64,000 nt of DNA from Paenibacillus psychroresistens (GCF_009728935.1 NZ_CP034235.1:2952001-3016000); one strand, 5' to 3'; counted from the stretch's first letter, positions 8,825 through 19,907 are shown. Numbers and translations: made by a program. The notes: generated by a model from the letters alone, not told the origin.

Positions 8825-9775
8825 ATGTTTCATCACATAACGGTTTTAAAAGCAGAAGCAGTAGATGGCTTGCATATTGACCCCCATGGTATTTATGTGG
8901 ATTGCACACTTGGCGGAGCAGGACACAGCGAATTAATCGTTTCAAAGCTTCAACCTCCAGGCAGATTGATTGCTTTTGATCAAGATGATGCCGCTTTAAG
9001 TAATGCGGAACAAATTTTTGCAGAGCAAATGGATCGCGTAACATTAGTGAGAAGCAATTTTCGCTATCTTAAGGACAAACTGCTCGAATTAGACATCCCT
9101 AAGCTAAATGGTCAGCCTCAAGTAAACGGCATTCTGTTTGATCTTGGTGTATCTTCCCCACAATTGGATGATGCAGAACGTGGATTTAGCTACAATCACG
9201 ATGCAGCGCTTGATATGCGTATGGATCAAGAGGGGGGATTAACTGCTCACGAGGTAGTTAATGAATGGACAGAAGCTGAGTTGACCCAAATATTGTTTGA
9301 ATACGGTGAAGAAAAGTTTGCAAGAAGAATAGCTTCTAATCTGATTAAAGCACGTGAACAAGCTCCGATTATGACAACCTTTCAGCTTGCAGAAATCATC
9401 AAGAATGCAATCCCGGCAGCTACAAGACGCACTGGACCACATCCTGCTAAACGAAGCTTCCAAGCGATTAGGATCGCAGTAAATGATGAATTGGGTGCGA
9501 TGAAAGAGGCATTAGAGCAAGCCGTACACTGCTTAGCTCCAGGCGGAAGAATTGCAGTAATCACGTTTCATTCCTTAGAAGATAGGATTTGCAAGCATTT
9601 ATTTGCGAAATTTATCGAACAATGTACATGTCCGTCGGATTTTCCAATGTGCGTTTGTCAAAGAAAGTCTATTCTTAAGCTGGTAAATAGAAAGCCAATT
9701 GCACCCTCTGAAGAAGAATTGGAGCTTAATAACCGATCACGATCAGCTAAATTAAGAGTTGCAGAAAAAATATAA
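8825..9775 (+). CDS. rsmH: 16S rRNA (cytosine1402-N4)-methyltransferase RsmH
   Basis: A cytoplasmic SAM-dependent enzyme that methylates N4 of C1402 in the ribosomal P site (formerly MraW). The 316-residue protein shows the SAM-binding [10 protein letters not shown], the family block [40 protein letters not shown] and [14 protein letters not shown], and ends near [11 protein letters not shown]. The ATG at 8825 follows AGGAGGT; an in-frame upstream start at 8777 lacks a ribosome-binding site. It is second in the dcw cluster, as usual. Confidence 0.96.
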   Translation: MFHHITVLKAEAVDGLHIDPHGIYVDCTLGGAGHSELIVSKLQPPGRLIAFDQDDAALSNAEQIFAEQMDRVTLVRSNFRYLKDKLLELDIPKLNGQPQVNGILFDLGVSSPQLDDAERGFSYNHDAALDMRMDQEGGLTAHEVVNEWTEAELTQILFEYGEEKFARRIASNLIKAREQAPIMTTFQLAEIIKNAIPAATRRTGPHPAKRSFQAIRIAVNDELGAMKEALEQAVHCLAPGGRIAVITFHSLEDRICKHLFAKFIEQCTCPSDFPMCVCQRKSILKLVNRKPIAPSEEELELNNRSRSAKLRVAEKI

Positions 9776-9793
9776 GATAGCGAGGCGATAAAT

Positions 9794-10213
9794 ATGGCAA
9801 TGTATGTTCATGGTAATCTAGCAATGGAAGAACAAGTCAATCGAGAAACCGTAAAGGTAAGAGAGATAAAAAGGAAAGTGTATCGAAAGAAAGCTATACC
9901 GGTACAAGAGAAGCTGCTGTATCTTTTCACTGTACTGCTCTGTGTTATTGTGGCAGGTACAATCATTTGGCGCTACGCGCAAATATACGAAATGAACACA
10001 GAAATACATACGATTGAAACGCAAATCAAAGCTTTACAGGCTGAAAACGATATCCTCAAGCAACAGTGGAATAAAGCCAATGATCCTGAACGCTTGCGGA
10101 TAGAAGCGGAGAAAACAGGGTTATCCCAGCTTGATCCGGATGAAATTACTCACGTGCCTAGTAAACCATCACTTTCCAAATCAACAGACAATAAAGTGGC
10201 ATTTAACAGATAA
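9794..10213 (+). CDS. ftsL: Cell division protein FtsL
   Basis: A small bitopic divisome protein, 139 residues. A basic cytoplasmic N-terminus (VREIKRKVYRKKAIPVQEK) precedes one membrane segment (LYLFTVLLCVIVAGTIIW) and an extracellular coiled coil (IHTIETQIKALQAENDILK). Family members pair with DivIC and DivIB/FtsQ to recruit the septal synthases. Sequence conservation is low in this family, so position between rsmH and pbpB carries much of the call. Confidence 0.88.
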   Translation: MAMYVHGNLAMEEQVNRETVKVREIKRKVYRKKAIPVQEKLLYLFTVLLCVIVAGTIIWRYAQIYEMNTEIHTIETQIKALQAENDILKQQWNKANDPERLRIEAEKTGLSQLDPDEITHVPSKPSLSKSTDNKVAFNR

Positions 10214-10228
10214 CGGAGCGGGTGTAAC

Positions 10229-12514
10229 ATGCATAGAAAACTGAAAATCCGTTCCATGGTGATAGGCCTTTTCTTTACTTTGCTCTTTCTAGGCCTCGTT
10301 TCTCGTATGTATTACGTACAAATTGTTGAAGCTTCAATGCTGTTAGAAAAAGCGGAACGGCTTTGGGCAGATGAGGATATCCTGCCTGCAAAACGTGGAT
10401 CCATCTTAGATCGTAAAGGGAAAGTATTTGCAGAGGATGGTGTGGCATTTACAGTAGCGGTGAATCCGAAGATTATTGCAGATAAAGGAAAAGATATTCC
10501 TAATTTTGCTAATGAGATTTCACAGGGGCTTGCCTTGATTTTGGGTCCAAATGCTGGTGTAGATACGTCTAAGCTTGAAAAACAAATTTATGCTATGACG
10601 ACTAAATTAAAACAAAATGGCAAAGATCTTGCGATCGAAGTAGAGGTTAATCCCGAAGGCTGGAAAATCGACGGAGAAATCAAATTAAAAATTGATGAAT
10701 TGGCTATCTCGATTCGAGAAAAGTATGATCTAAAGAAAAATTCTAATATAGGACTTTATACTAAGGAAGTTATTAAACGCTATTACCCTTTAAACAGCTT
10801 AGCTTCTCAGGTTTTGGGGTATGTAAATAAAGCAGGCGATCCAGTTGGTGGGATTGAGAGCTCATTGGATGAAATTCTAAAAGGCTTACCAGGCAAGCTT
10901 AATCATGAAAAAGACACCTCTGGCGTAGAAATTCCCGATTCCAAGGTTTCCTATACTCCTGCAGTAATGGGCAATAATGTTCGATTGACGATTGATCAGA
11001 ATATCCAATACTATACGGAAACCGCGATACAGAAAGCGATGGATTTATATCATCCCAAAAGCATGACCGCTATTGTTGTTAATCCGAAAACGATGGAAAT
11101 ATTAGCAATGGCTAATGCACCGACTTTCAATCCAAACCGATACTGGGAAGCGGAGCAGCAGGATTATAAGAATCTCAGTATTTCGGATGCTCATGAACCA
11201 GGCTCAACCTTTAAGCTAGTTACTCTAGCTGGTGCGGTTCAAGAAAATTTGTTTAACCCTAATGATACTTATCAATCCGGTTCAATTCGTGTGCCAGGCA
11301 GTAGACCCTTGCATGATCATAATTATGTTGGCTGGGGTCCAATTACTTATATGAGAGGACTGCTCTATTCCAGTAATGTAGCCTTTGTTAAATTAGGCTA
11401 TGAGAAGCTAGGAGTAGATCGATTAAAAGCTTATATCAATAACTTTGGATTTGGCAGCAAAACTAATATTGATCTTCCCAATGAGGTTGCAGGTACAATT
11501 GGCCAGATGAAATATGATTCCGAGCAAGCAACAGCTACGTATGGCCAAGGTCAGGTTGTAGTTACAGCCATTCAACAGATAGCGGCATATGCTGCAATTG
11601 CGAATGGCGGTAAGCTTATGTGGCCGCATGTTGTGAAGGATATTGAGGACTCTAAAACCAATGAGATCATTAAAAAGTTCGAACCCAAAATAATTAAACA
11701 AGCTGTTACAGCAGCAACAGCCAAGCAAACAAGTCTTTATTTGGAGCAGGTTGTAGCTGATCAAGAATACGGAACGGGTAAGAAAGCTTATATGAATGGA
11801 TATCGCATTGCCGGTAAAACGGGAACGGCTTCCGTTGTAGACCCTGGTAAGAATACCTATAAAACCGACTCATGGCTAATATCATTTATTGGGTATGCAC
11901 CTGTAGAAGATCCGCAAATATTGATTGCGATTATTGCAGATGAGCCTGATCTTGGCGGGGATTACCATCAAGGCAGCTTCGTTTGGGCTCCTGTTTTTAG
12001 AGATATTATGACACCAAGCTTGCGCAATATGGGAATCACTTCAAATACAGTAGATGCTAAAACGGTTAGTGAAACGCCGATTAAAACAATTCCAGATTTA
12101 AGCCAAACTACTTTAACAGCAGCAAAAAATTTATTGAATCAAACTGGACTGACACCCGAGGTATTCGGCAATGGAGCTAAGATCATTAAGCAATTCCCGT
12201 TAGCTGGGACAGAAATTTCAATGAGCAGGCCCGTTTATGTGACCACTGAGGCCAAAATCACGACCGTGCCTGATTTTACTGGCAAATCGTTGCGGGACTC
12301 CATAGAAATCTGTGCCTTGCTAGATCTGCAATGTAAAGTTAGCGGTGAAGGCTATGTAACCAAACAAGTAGTGACGGGTACTGGTGCACAACGATCTGTC
12401 AAATTTGAGCTTCATCCCTTAAGTGAGCCTACACCGGAAGTAAATGAGGATTCCGTAGAAAGCCAAGATGCCTCTCCAAATGCATCACCAGAAGAGACTA
12501 CAGAATCCGATTAA
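10229..12514 (+). CDS. pbpB: Septal penicillin-binding protein 2B (FtsI type)
   Basis: A class B PBP that cross-links septal peptidoglycan. The 761-residue protein has an N-terminal membrane anchor, a dimerisation domain and a transpeptidase domain with the catalytic triad of motifs: EPGSTFK (nucleophile Ser in STFK), YSSN and AGKTGTAS. Two PASTA repeats follow, beginning at TIPDLSQTTL and TVPDFTGKSL, then a polar tail rich in S, P, E and T. Its partner glycosyltransferase would be the SEDS protein encoded at 19908 or another FtsW. Start ATG after GGAGCGGGTG. Confidence 0.94.
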   Translation: MHRKLKIRSMVIGLFFTLLFLGLVSRMYYVQIVEASMLLEKAERLWADEDILPAKRGSILDRKGKVFAEDGVAFTVAVNPKIIADKGKDIPNFANEISQGLALILGPNAGVDTSKLEKQIYAMTTKLKQNGKDLAIEVEVNPEGWKIDGEIKLKIDELAISIREKYDLKKNSNIGLYTKEVIKRYYPLNSLASQVLGYVNKAGDPVGGIESSLDEILKGLPGKLNHEKDTSGVEIPDSKVSYTPAVMGNNVRLTIDQNIQYYTETAIQKAMDLYHPKSMTAIVVNPKTMEILAMANAPTFNPNRYWEAEQQDYKNLSISDAHEPGSTFKLVTLAGAVQENLFNPNDTYQSGSIRVPGSRPLHDHNYVGWGPITYMRGLLYSSNVAFVKLGYEKLGVDRLKAYINNFGFGSKTNIDLPNEVAGTIGQMKYDSEQATATYGQGQVVVTAIQQIAAYAAIANGGKLMWPHVVKDIEDSKTNEIIKKFEPKIIKQAVTAATAKQTSLYLEQVVADQEYGTGKKAYMNGYRIAGKTGTASVVDPGKNTYKTDSWLISFIGYAPVEDPQILIAIIADEPDLGGDYHQGSFVWAPVFRDIMTPSLRNMGITSNTVDAKTVSETPIKTIPDLSQTTLTAAKNLLNQTGLTPEVFGNGAKIIKQFPLAGTEISMSRPVYVTTEAKITTVPDFTGKSLRDSIEICALLDLQCKVSGEGYVTKQVVTGTGAQRSVKFELHPLSEPTPEVNEDSVESQDASPNASPEETTESD

Positions 12515-12577
12515 CCTAAGCTTCATTTGTTCTAAGACCAGGTTGTCCCGAATAATCTTGATATGAAACCGATCGAT

Positions 12578-12611
12578 CCTGTTAATGGTCAATAAGTTGT
12601 CCATTAACAGG
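12578..12611 (+). promoter_or_regulatory. Perfect 11-bp hairpin in the spoVD leader
   Basis: CCTGTTAATGG (12578-12588) and CCATTAACAGG (12601-12611) pair perfectly around a 12-nt loop, ending 24 nt before the spoVD start. No T-run follows, so simple termination is unlikely; it may stabilise or control the spoVD message. Confidence 0.55.
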
Positions 12612-12635
12612 GGGTTAGTCAAGGGGGCAGCTTAT

Positions 12636-14594
12636 ATGCAAGTTTCAAATGCAAAGGTACGTCGTAGATTGTGGATTGCACTCTGGGGCGGTACTTTGAT
12701 TTTTTTGGCATTAATGTTACGATTGGCTTATGTGCAACTATGGCTTGGCTCTGAGCTAACTCAGAAAGCAGAGGATTCATGGCGCAGAGATATTCCTTTT
12801 GAAGAAAAAAGAGGAGAGATCTGGGATCGGAACGGGGTAAAGCTTGCTTACAACATAACGTCGCCAACGGTGTTAGCCATTCCTGCACAAATTAAGGATG
12901 CGCGCAACACTGCTGCACAGCTTGCCCGGGTATTAGAGGTTTCAGAAGAAACCATCTATAAACAAATTACGATTAGGAAATCACTATCTAATATTAAACC
13001 AGGCGGCCGCAAAATCACTGCTGAGAAAGCTCAAGAAATTCGCCAATTGAAGTTGCCTGGTATTGTAGTCGCAGAGGATAACAAAAGATATTATCCATTT
13101 GGCGAGCTTGCCGCACATATTCTTGGCATTACGGGAATTGATAATCAAGGATTAACCGGGGTTGAAGCAGAATATGACCAAAGATTAAATGGGATACGCG
13201 GCAGCATTTCGTTCTTGGCAGATGCAGCTGGACGCCAAATGCCAAACTCCTCAGACCAATATACCAAAGCTAAGGATGGTTTGAATTTACAGTTGACCAT
13301 TGATAACTACATGCAGACTGTATTAGAGCGCGAGCTAGATCAAGCGATGCTTCATTACCAAGCCAAAGATGTCATTGGCATCATGATGGATCCGAACAAT
13401 GGAGAGGTGCTGGCTATGGCAAGCAGACCTTCCTATAATCCAGCTGAGTATAAAGAATCCCCTGCTGAGGTGTATAATCGTAACTTACCCATATGGATGA
13501 CTTATGAGCCGGGGTCTACCTTTAAAATCATTACATTGGCAGCTGCTCTAGAGGAGAAAAAGGTTGATCTACAGCATGAAATGTTCTATGACAAGGGTGC
13601 AATTGAGGTAGCAGGTGCGCGTTTGCGATGCTGGAAGGCTGGCGGGCATGGCAGTGAAACCTTTCTCCAGGTTGTACAGAATTCATGTAATCCAGGCTTT
13701 GTTGTGATGGGACAGCGTTTAGGAAAAGAAACCTTATTTGATTATATCCGCCGTTTCGGCTTTGGTAAAAAAACGGGTATTGATATCGGTGGCGAAGAAA
13801 ATGGGATTCTTTTTAAATTGGCGAAGGTTGGCCCTGTCGAGCTAGCCACTACAGCGTTTGGCCAAGGGGTTTCTGTTACTCCTATTCAGCAGATAGCAGC
13901 CGTCTCAGCAGCGATTAATGGGGGGAAGCTATTCAAACCCCATATTGCAAGAGCCTGGTATCAGCCTGAAACTGGTGAAGTATTAGAAACCGTTGAACCG
14001 GAATTGGTTGATCAAGTCATTTCGGAAGCAACCTCGAAGCAGGTTCGTGATGCATTAGAAAGTGTTGTAGCTAAAGGAACCGGGCGTAATGCTTTCCTCG
14101 ATGGTTACCGAATTGGCGGCAAAACCGGAACGGCTCAGAAGGTAGTGAATGGTTATTATTCCGCTGATGAGCATATCGTTTCTTTTGTAGGCTTTGCCCC
14201 AGCAGATAATCCTAAAGTCGTGATATATATCGCGGTTGATGATCCGCAAGGCTTGCAGTTTGGCGGTTTAATTGCTGCTCCTATTGTCAAAAATATAATG
14301 AGCGATGTTTTACCTTATATGAAAGTTGAGAAGCAAAAAGCGCAAATAACGAAGGACTATAGGTACGGGGATGTTAAAATTGTTGAGGTTCCAGATTTAG
14401 TAGGTAGGACAGTTGAGGATATTTATGAAGATTTAAATTCAGATTTCCTATTAGCTAAATCGGGTCAAGGCTCAACGGTTATTAGCCAAGCACCAAAGCC
14501 TGGGACAAGAGTCGATCAAGGCTCAACCATTCGCATATTGCTGGCTAATCAACCTAATGAAACTAAAAGGAGGGAAATCAATGAAGCTGAATGA
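12636..14594 (+). CDS. spoVD: Stage V sporulation protein D (spore cortex class B PBP)
   Basis: A sporulation-specific transpeptidase, paralogous to the preceding PBP, needed for spore cortex peptidoglycan in B. subtilis. The 652-residue protein has a membrane anchor (LWIALWGGTLIFLALML), the motifs YEPGSTFK, NSCN and GGKTGTAQK, and one C-terminal PASTA repeat starting VPDLVGRTVED. The single PASTA repeat and position after pbpB fit SpoVD. The start at 12636 has AAGGGGG 8 nt upstream; the open frame from 12585 lacks a good site. It overlaps murE by 14 bases. Confidence 0.92.
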   Translation: MQVSNAKVRRRLWIALWGGTLIFLALMLRLAYVQLWLGSELTQKAEDSWRRDIPFEEKRGEIWDRNGVKLAYNITSPTVLAIPAQIKDARNTAAQLARVLEVSEETIYKQITIRKSLSNIKPGGRKITAEKAQEIRQLKLPGIVVAEDNKRYYPFGELAAHILGITGIDNQGLTGVEAEYDQRLNGIRGSISFLADAAGRQMPNSSDQYTKAKDGLNLQLTIDNYMQTVLERELDQAMLHYQAKDVIGIMMDPNNGEVLAMASRPSYNPAEYKESPAEVYNRNLPIWMTYEPGSTFKIITLAAALEEKKVDLQHEMFYDKGAIEVAGARLRCWKAGGHGSETFLQVVQNSCNPGFVVMGQRLGKETLFDYIRRFGFGKKTGIDIGGEENGILFKLAKVGPVELATTAFGQGVSVTPIQQIAAVSAAINGGKLFKPHIARAWYQPETGEVLETVEPELVDQVISEATSKQVRDALESVVAKGTGRNAFLDGYRIGGKTGTAQKVVNGYYSADEHIVSFVGFAPADNPKVVIYIAVDDPQGLQFGGLIAAPIVKNIMSDVLPYMKVEKQKAQITKDYRYGDVKIVEVPDLVGRTVEDIYEDLNSDFLLAKSGQGSTVISQAPKPGTRVDQGSTIRILLANQPNETKRREINEAE

Positions 14595-16080
14595 ACTTGC
14601 TTCACTTATCGCCGTTGCCAGAGTGATCGGGGATGGTGACATTTCGATAACAGGTATGGAAATGGATTCACGTAAAGTCAAACCAGGGGATTTATTTCTG
14701 TGTGTTCCTGATTTTCCAAATCTTATCTTTCAGGATCGACATCAATATGCTGGAGAGGCCATCGAATATGGAGCTGCAGCGATTTTGACAGAACGTATCC
14801 TCGAGGTTGATGTGCCGCAGCTGCTTGTGAAGAATGTTAGATATGCTATGGCGGTTATCGCAAACCATTATTATGGATATGCTAGCCGTGATTTTCACGT
14901 GATTGGCGTAACGGGTACGAATGGTAAAACTACAACAACTCATATAATAGAGCATATCTTAAACGATCAAGGCTTTAAGGTAGGTTTAATGGGCAACCTC
15001 GGAATGAAAATAGACAATCAATTATATGCTTATGAAGGCAACACACAAGAAGCTCCTGAATTACAGAAAAGCTTTCAACAAATGAAAGAAGCCGACATAG
15101 ATTGCTGTGTGATGGAAGTTTCTTCACATGGGCTTCAATTAAGCAGGGTGCTGGGGACGAATTTTCGTACGGCTGTTTTCACTAACCTAACACAGGATCA
15201 TCTTGATTTTCATCTTTCCATGGAACAGTATAAAGCAGCAAAAGGACTTTTGTTTGCTAGATTGGGCAATACCTTTGAACCTGATTTTTCCAAGCAGAAA
15301 TACGCTGTGTTGAATGCAGATGATTCAGCCTCCACTTATTTTGCAGAGATTACTTCGGCTCAAGTGGTAACCTACGGAATTGATAACAAGGCCGATGTAA
15401 TGGCTGACAATATATGGATTACCTCAGAAGGTACACAATTTCATTTAACTTGTTTTGCCGGCGAGACGGATATTCAATTAAAATTGATTGGTAAATTCAA
15501 TGTTTATAATGCATTAGGGGCAATTGCCGCGACTTTATTAGAAGGCGTACCCTTGGAGCAGGTTAAGAATAGCTTAGAAGGAATGTCAATTGTACCGGGA
15601 CGAATGGAGCCTGTACTAGAAGGTCAAGACTTCTTGGTTGCAGTGGATTATGCGCATACGCCTGACGGCTTAGAGAATGCTCTCTCGACAATTCGCGGGT
15701 TTGTTCAAGGGCATCTTATTACCGTGTTTGGCTGTGGTGGAGATCGCGATCGCACAAAACGTCCGCTTATGGGAAAAATTGCAGCACAATACAGTGATTA
15801 TGTGTATATTACTTCGGATAATCCGCGCACAGAAAACCCAGATCATATTTTACTGGATATCGAACCGGGGCTTTTGGAGCTTGGATTCCCTGAGCATCGG
15901 TACGAGATGATTGTCGACCGTAGAGCGGCAATAAAAAAAGCCATTGAAATGGCAAGCCCAAACGATGTAGTATTGATAGCGGGTAAAGGACATGAAACCT
16001 ATCAAATTATCGGCACGATTAAAACAGATTTTGATGATCGAGATGAAGCTAGAGCGGCGATAAGGGGATTGAAAACGTGA
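14581..16080 (+). CDS. murE: UDP-MurNAc-L-Ala-D-Glu:meso-diaminopimelate ligase
   Basis: Cytoplasmic ATP-dependent ligase that adds the third residue of the peptidoglycan stem peptide. The 499-residue protein carries the P-loop GVTGTNGKTTTT, MEVSSHGL and DNPRTENP; DNPR at this site is the known specificity motif for meso-diaminopimelate, so the wall is mDAP type. This fits the dapL gene at 42063. ATG 14581 follows AAAGGAGGGA and overlaps the end of spoVD; its stop overlaps the murF start. Confidence 0.96.
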   Translation: MKLNELASLIAVARVIGDGDISITGMEMDSRKVKPGDLFLCVPDFPNLIFQDRHQYAGEAIEYGAAAILTERILEVDVPQLLVKNVRYAMAVIANHYYGYASRDFHVIGVTGTNGKTTTTHIIEHILNDQGFKVGLMGNLGMKIDNQLYAYEGNTQEAPELQKSFQQMKEADIDCCVMEVSSHGLQLSRVLGTNFRTAVFTNLTQDHLDFHLSMEQYKAAKGLLFARLGNTFEPDFSKQKYAVLNADDSASTYFAEITSAQVVTYGIDNKADVMADNIWITSEGTQFHLTCFAGETDIQLKLIGKFNVYNALGAIAATLLEGVPLEQVKNSLEGMSIVPGRMEPVLEGQDFLVAVDYAHTPDGLENALSTIRGFVQGHLITVFGCGGDRDRTKRPLMGKIAAQYSDYVYITSDNPRTENPDHILLDIEPGLLELGFPEHRYEMIVDRRAAIKKAIEMASPNDVVLIAGKGHETYQIIGTIKTDFDDRDEARAAIRGLKT

Positions 16081-17474
16081 TTAAACGTTCGCTGGAATAT
16101 ATGATTCAAGTATTAAACGGCGAGATTGCAGGGGATTGGAGTACCTCCTTGCAATTTCATGGCGTTTCTACAGATACACGAACGCTGCAGCCGGGCAATT
16201 TATTTATCCCATTGGATATTGGAGACCGTTATGACGGGCATCAATTTGTACTTGATGCATTTGCTAAAGGGGCTGTTGCTGCACTTTGGCAGAAGGATCG
16301 ACCCGATGCTCCAACGAATGTACCAATCATCTATGTGGAAGATACCTTAATATCCTTACAAGAGCTTGCCAAGGCTTATCGCCTCGAGCTCTCTGTTCGC
16401 GTGATCGGAATTACCGGCAGCAATGGTAAAACCACCACGAAGGACATAGTTGCGGCTATTATGGCTACCACCTACAAAGTGCACAAAACAAAAGGCAATT
16501 TAAACAATCATATTGGATTGCCCCTAACTCTCTTGCAGCTGTCAGAAGAAACAGAGATGGCAATTATTGAGATGGGAATGAGCGAGCGCGGAGAGATTGA
16601 GCTTTTAAGTAAGCTTGCTGCTCCTGATGTAGCCATTATTTCTAATATTGGTGAATCTCATTTACTACAGCTCGGATCTAGAGATGAGATTGCCAAAGCT
16701 AAGCTTGAAATTCTTGCCGGACTTCGCGAGAATGGTTTATTCGTTTATAATGGTGACGAACCGCTGATTGAACGCTTTTTGCCTGAAATGAAGCAGCCGG
16801 CTAATATACTGCGTTTCCGCTTTGGTTCAGATGATAGCAACGATTTCTATCCTGTTGTTATTCTGAGTGAACAAGAAGGCAGCTATTTCCAAATTAACAT
16901 CGAGAAATCACCCAATTTCTATTTACCCGTATTGGGTCATCATAACGTTATTAATGCCTTATCGGCTATTGCTGTAGCTAAGTATATGGGTGTGAGTGAT
17001 GCCGATCTTGTTAAAGGCTTGCGATCCCTTGAGATGACAAGCATGCGAATTGAACGGGTTATCGCAGCCAATAAAGCCTTGATTCTAAATGATGCTTATA
17101 ATGCGAGTCCAACTTCGATGAGAGCGGCTATTCGTCTGCTTGAGGAAATGAAGGGGTATACACGTAAATTCGTTGTGCTTGGAGATATGCTCGAGCTAGG
17201 AACGGAAGAAATAGCTTTCCACGAAGGCATTGGCCACGAGCTGCAGCCGCAGCACATTGATTTCATATTTACCTATGGAACTCTTGCACAATATATAGCA
17301 GAAGCGGCTCGGACGCGATTCTCTGCTAAGCAGGTACATTGGTTTACAGATAAAGCGGAAATGATTCGTCAATTGCAAGGCAAGGTATCTGAGGGTGATC
17401 TGGTTCTAGTTAAAGGCTCACGCGGCATGAAGCTGGAGGAAGTGGTCAACGCTTTAAAGGAAGGTGTCCAATGA
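16077..17474 (+). CDS. murF: UDP-MurNAc-tripeptide:D-Ala-D-Ala ligase
   Basis: Adds D-Ala-D-Ala to complete the cytoplasmic muropeptide. The 465-residue protein shows the P-loop [26 protein letters not shown] and [12 protein letters not shown], all typical of MurF. It starts with GTG in a GTGA overlap with the murE stop and ends in an ATGA overlap with mraY, so the three genes should be translationally coupled. B. subtilis keeps murF elsewhere; its place here matches the ancestral dcw order. Confidence 0.95.
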   Translation: MIKRSLEYMIQVLNGEIAGDWSTSLQFHGVSTDTRTLQPGNLFIPLDIGDRYDGHQFVLDAFAKGAVAALWQKDRPDAPTNVPIIYVEDTLISLQELAKAYRLELSVRVIGITGSNGKTTTKDIVAAIMATTYKVHKTKGNLNNHIGLPLTLLQLSEETEMAIIEMGMSERGEIELLSKLAAPDVAIISNIGESHLLQLGSRDEIAKAKLEILAGLRENGLFVYNGDEPLIERFLPEMKQPANILRFRFGSDDSNDFYPVVILSEQEGSYFQINIEKSPNFYLPVLGHHNVINALSAIAVAKYMGVSDADLVKGLRSLEMTSMRIERVIAANKALILNDAYNASPTSMRAAIRLLEEMKGYTRKFVVLGDMLELGTEEIAFHEGIGHELQPQHIDFIFTYGTLAQYIAEAARTRFSAKQVHWFTDKAEMIRQLQGKVSEGDLVLVKGSRGMKLEEVVNALKEGVQ

Positions 17475-18436
17475 TTGATTTTAAAGAAGTCTTATTCCCC
17501 TTAGTGATTACTTTTGTATTTACCATGTTGGTTGCCCCCTTATTTATTCCTTTTTTAAAGCGATTGAAGTTTGGGCAGCAAATCCGTACAGATGGCCCCC
17601 AAAGCCATTTGAAGAAGACGGGAACCCCAACTATGGGCGGCATCATTATCTTATTGGCGATAGCATTAGCCTCACTTAAATTTATCGATAAAAATTCAGA
17701 GCTAATTGTTTTGTTAGTTGCGACACTTGGGTTTGGGCTGATTGGATTTCTCGATGATTATATTAAAATTGTGTTCAAACGTTCACTTGGGCTAACTGCG
17801 AGACAAAAACTGGTGGGCCAGCTTATTGTGTCGGCTATTGTTTGTTATTATTTAGTGAAAATGGGTCATTCCACTGACCTGCACATTCCTTTTTTTGACT
17901 GGTCTCTTTCGCTGGGCTGGCTTTATTTTCCGTTTGTAGCTTTACTGATGATGGGCACGACTAATGCGGTTAATATTACCGATGGCTTAGATGGCTTACT
18001 TGCCGGAACTAGTGCAATTGCCTTTGGAGGCTTTGTAATTGTTGCAATGAAAGGACACAGTCCGGAAGCAGCTATATTCTCTGCGGCGATGATTGGCGCT
18101 GTGCTGGGCTTTCTCGTCTTCAACGCACATCCTGCTAAGGTATTCATGGGAGATACGGGGTCGCTCGGGATAGGCGGCGGCTTAGTAGCAGTGGCTATTC
18201 TGACTAAAGAAGAGATTCTGTTAGCTATAATTGGCGGTGTTTTCGTTTTTGAAATTTTATCGGTTATTATTCAAGTTATCTCGTTTAAAACAAGGGGCAA
18301 GCGTGTGTTTAAAATGAGTCCGATTCATCATCATTTCGAATTAGTCGGCTGGTCGGAGTGGCGAGTTGTGACTACATTCTGGTTCGTGGGTATATTGCTT
18401 GCTGCTTTGGGACTTTACTTGAATGGAGTGTTTTAG
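17471..18436 (+). CDS. mraY: Phospho-N-acetylmuramoyl-pentapeptide transferase
   Basis: Polytopic membrane enzyme that transfers the muropeptide to undecaprenyl phosphate, making lipid I. The 321-residue sequence has about ten hydrophobic segments and the motifs [22 protein letters not shown] and FMGDTGSL plus SPIHHHFE, which include the Mg-binding aspartates. ATGA overlap with murF; 3 bases separate it from murD. Confidence 0.96.
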   Translation: MIDFKEVLFPLVITFVFTMLVAPLFIPFLKRLKFGQQIRTDGPQSHLKKTGTPTMGGIIILLAIALASLKFIDKNSELIVLLVATLGFGLIGFLDDYIKIVFKRSLGLTARQKLVGQLIVSAIVCYYLVKMGHSTDLHIPFFDWSLSLGWLYFPFVALLMMGTTNAVNITDGLDGLLAGTSAIAFGGFVIVAMKGHSPEAAIFSAAMIGAVLGFLVFNAHPAKVFMGDTGSLGIGGGLVAVAILTKEEILLAIIGGVFVFEILSVIIQVISFKTRGKRVFKMSPIHHHFELVGWSEWRVVTTFWFVGILLAALGLYLNGVF

Positions 18437-18439
18437 AGT

Positions 18440-19867
18440 ATGTTGCATCCTAATGCTTACAAGGACAAGCAAATTGTCGTTTTGGGATTGGCCAAAAGCG
18501 GAGTTGCTGTTGCTAAGCTGCTGCATGAGGCAGGGGCAAAAGTAATTGTTAATGATAAAAAAGCACGAAGTTTATGCCCCGAGGCCGAAGTTTTAGAGGT
18601 GCGGGGTATTGCTGTGGTTTGCGGCGAGCATCCAACTGGTTTAATTCATTCAGAAGTGGAGCTTATTGTCAAAAATCCGGGGATTCCTTATTCCGCTGAG
18701 CCCCTTCAAAAAGCATTGGAGCTAGGAATTGAAATAGTAACTGAAGTTGAAGTCGCCTACCATATTTGCAAAGCACCGATTATCGGGATTACAGGTTCAA
18801 ATGGTAAAACGACGACAACTACGTGGGTGGGACTAATATTAGAGGCAGCAGAACTTTCACCTATTGTAGCCGGTAATATTGGGCGCGCTTTATGTGAAGC
18901 GGCAGAGGAAGCAACCTCAGAGCATATTATGGTTGTTGAACTCAGCAGCTTCCAATTGAAAGGAACGTCCCAGTTCAAACCACATATTGCTTGTTTACTG
19001 AATTTGTATGAAACCCATTTGGATTATCATGGGTCATTTGAGGATTATATGGCCTCTAAGGCCAAGTTATTCGCAAACCAAACTGCAGATGATATCGCAA
19101 TTCTAAATTGGGATGATGCCCATTGCCGCAAGCTGATTCCGTCGATTAAAGCTAAGCTGCTGTCTTTCTCCATGAGAGAGGAGTTAGCGGCTGGCGTATT
19201 CTTAAAGGTACTTGAGGATAAAGCGGAATGGATTGTATATCGGAATGGATCTGGCTTTAATCAAGCTATATTGGCTACAGCGAATTTAGGTATTCCTGCC
19301 AGACATAACATTCAAAATGCATTGGCTGTTACTGCAATTGCCCTATCATGTGGAGTTTCTATAGACATTATAGCTAAAGTGTTGCAAGATTTTCGTGGCG
19401 TAGAGCATCGTTTGGAGTTCGTCTCTGTCCGGGCTGGTATAACGTATATTAATGGATCTAAGGCCACCAATCCAGCAGCTACAATCAAAGATCTGGAGGC
19501 TTTTGAGCGGCCAATTGTATTGATTGCAGGTGGATTGGATCGCGGCACGGAATATAATGAATTAGCGCCTTATTTTCGCGAGAAATTGCGGGCTTTAGTG
19601 ACCCTTGGTGAAACAAAGGATAAATTAAAGCAGGTGGCAGCTCAGGCAGGCATACAGTTAATCCGATCTGTCGATAATGGGAATAGCTCAGCAGAAATAC
19701 TTGAAGAAGCAGTAATCCTAGCAAGTGAGCTAGCGGAGGATGGTGATGTTGTTTTGCTCTCACCCGCATGTGCCAGCTGGGATATGTTTGTATCTTATGA
19801 AGAGCGTGGACGCATTTTTAAGCAAGCCGTGCATAACCTTAAACAAGGGGAGGCCAAGCCTATTTAA
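18440..19867 (+). CDS. murD: UDP-MurNAc-L-alanine:D-glutamate ligase
   Basis: Cytoplasmic ligase adding D-Glu, the second stem residue. The 475-residue protein has an N-terminal Rossmann-like domain (IVVLGLAKSGVAVAKLL), the P-loop [21 protein letters not shown], the block YETHLDYHGSFEDY and the C-terminal LSPACASWDMF. Its start follows the mraY stop directly. Confidence 0.95.
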   Translation: MLHPNAYKDKQIVVLGLAKSGVAVAKLLHEAGAKVIVNDKKARSLCPEAEVLEVRGIAVVCGEHPTGLIHSEVELIVKNPGIPYSAEPLQKALELGIEIVTEVEVAYHICKAPIIGITGSNGKTTTTTWVGLILEAAELSPIVAGNIGRALCEAAEEATSEHIMVVELSSFQLKGTSQFKPHIACLLNLYETHLDYHGSFEDYMASKAKLFANQTADDIAILNWDDAHCRKLIPSIKAKLLSFSMREELAAGVFLKVLEDKAEWIVYRNGSGFNQAILATANLGIPARHNIQNALAVTAIALSCGVSIDIIAKVLQDFRGVEHRLEFVSVRAGITYINGSKATNPAATIKDLEAFERPIVLIAGGLDRGTEYNELAPYFREKLRALVTLGETKDKLKQVAAQAGIQLIRSVDNGNSSAEILEEAVILASELAEDGDVVLLSPACASWDMFVSYEERGRIFKQAVHNLKQGEAKPI

Positions 19868-19907
19868 TTGGATTGGCTGCCCACATTGAGGTTAGAGGTG
19901 TTGGGTT

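Noticed and set aside
11423-11764. 113-codon minus-strand frame inside pbpB
   Set aside because: It is antisense to a well-conserved transpeptidase domain and has no ribosome-binding site or family resemblance.
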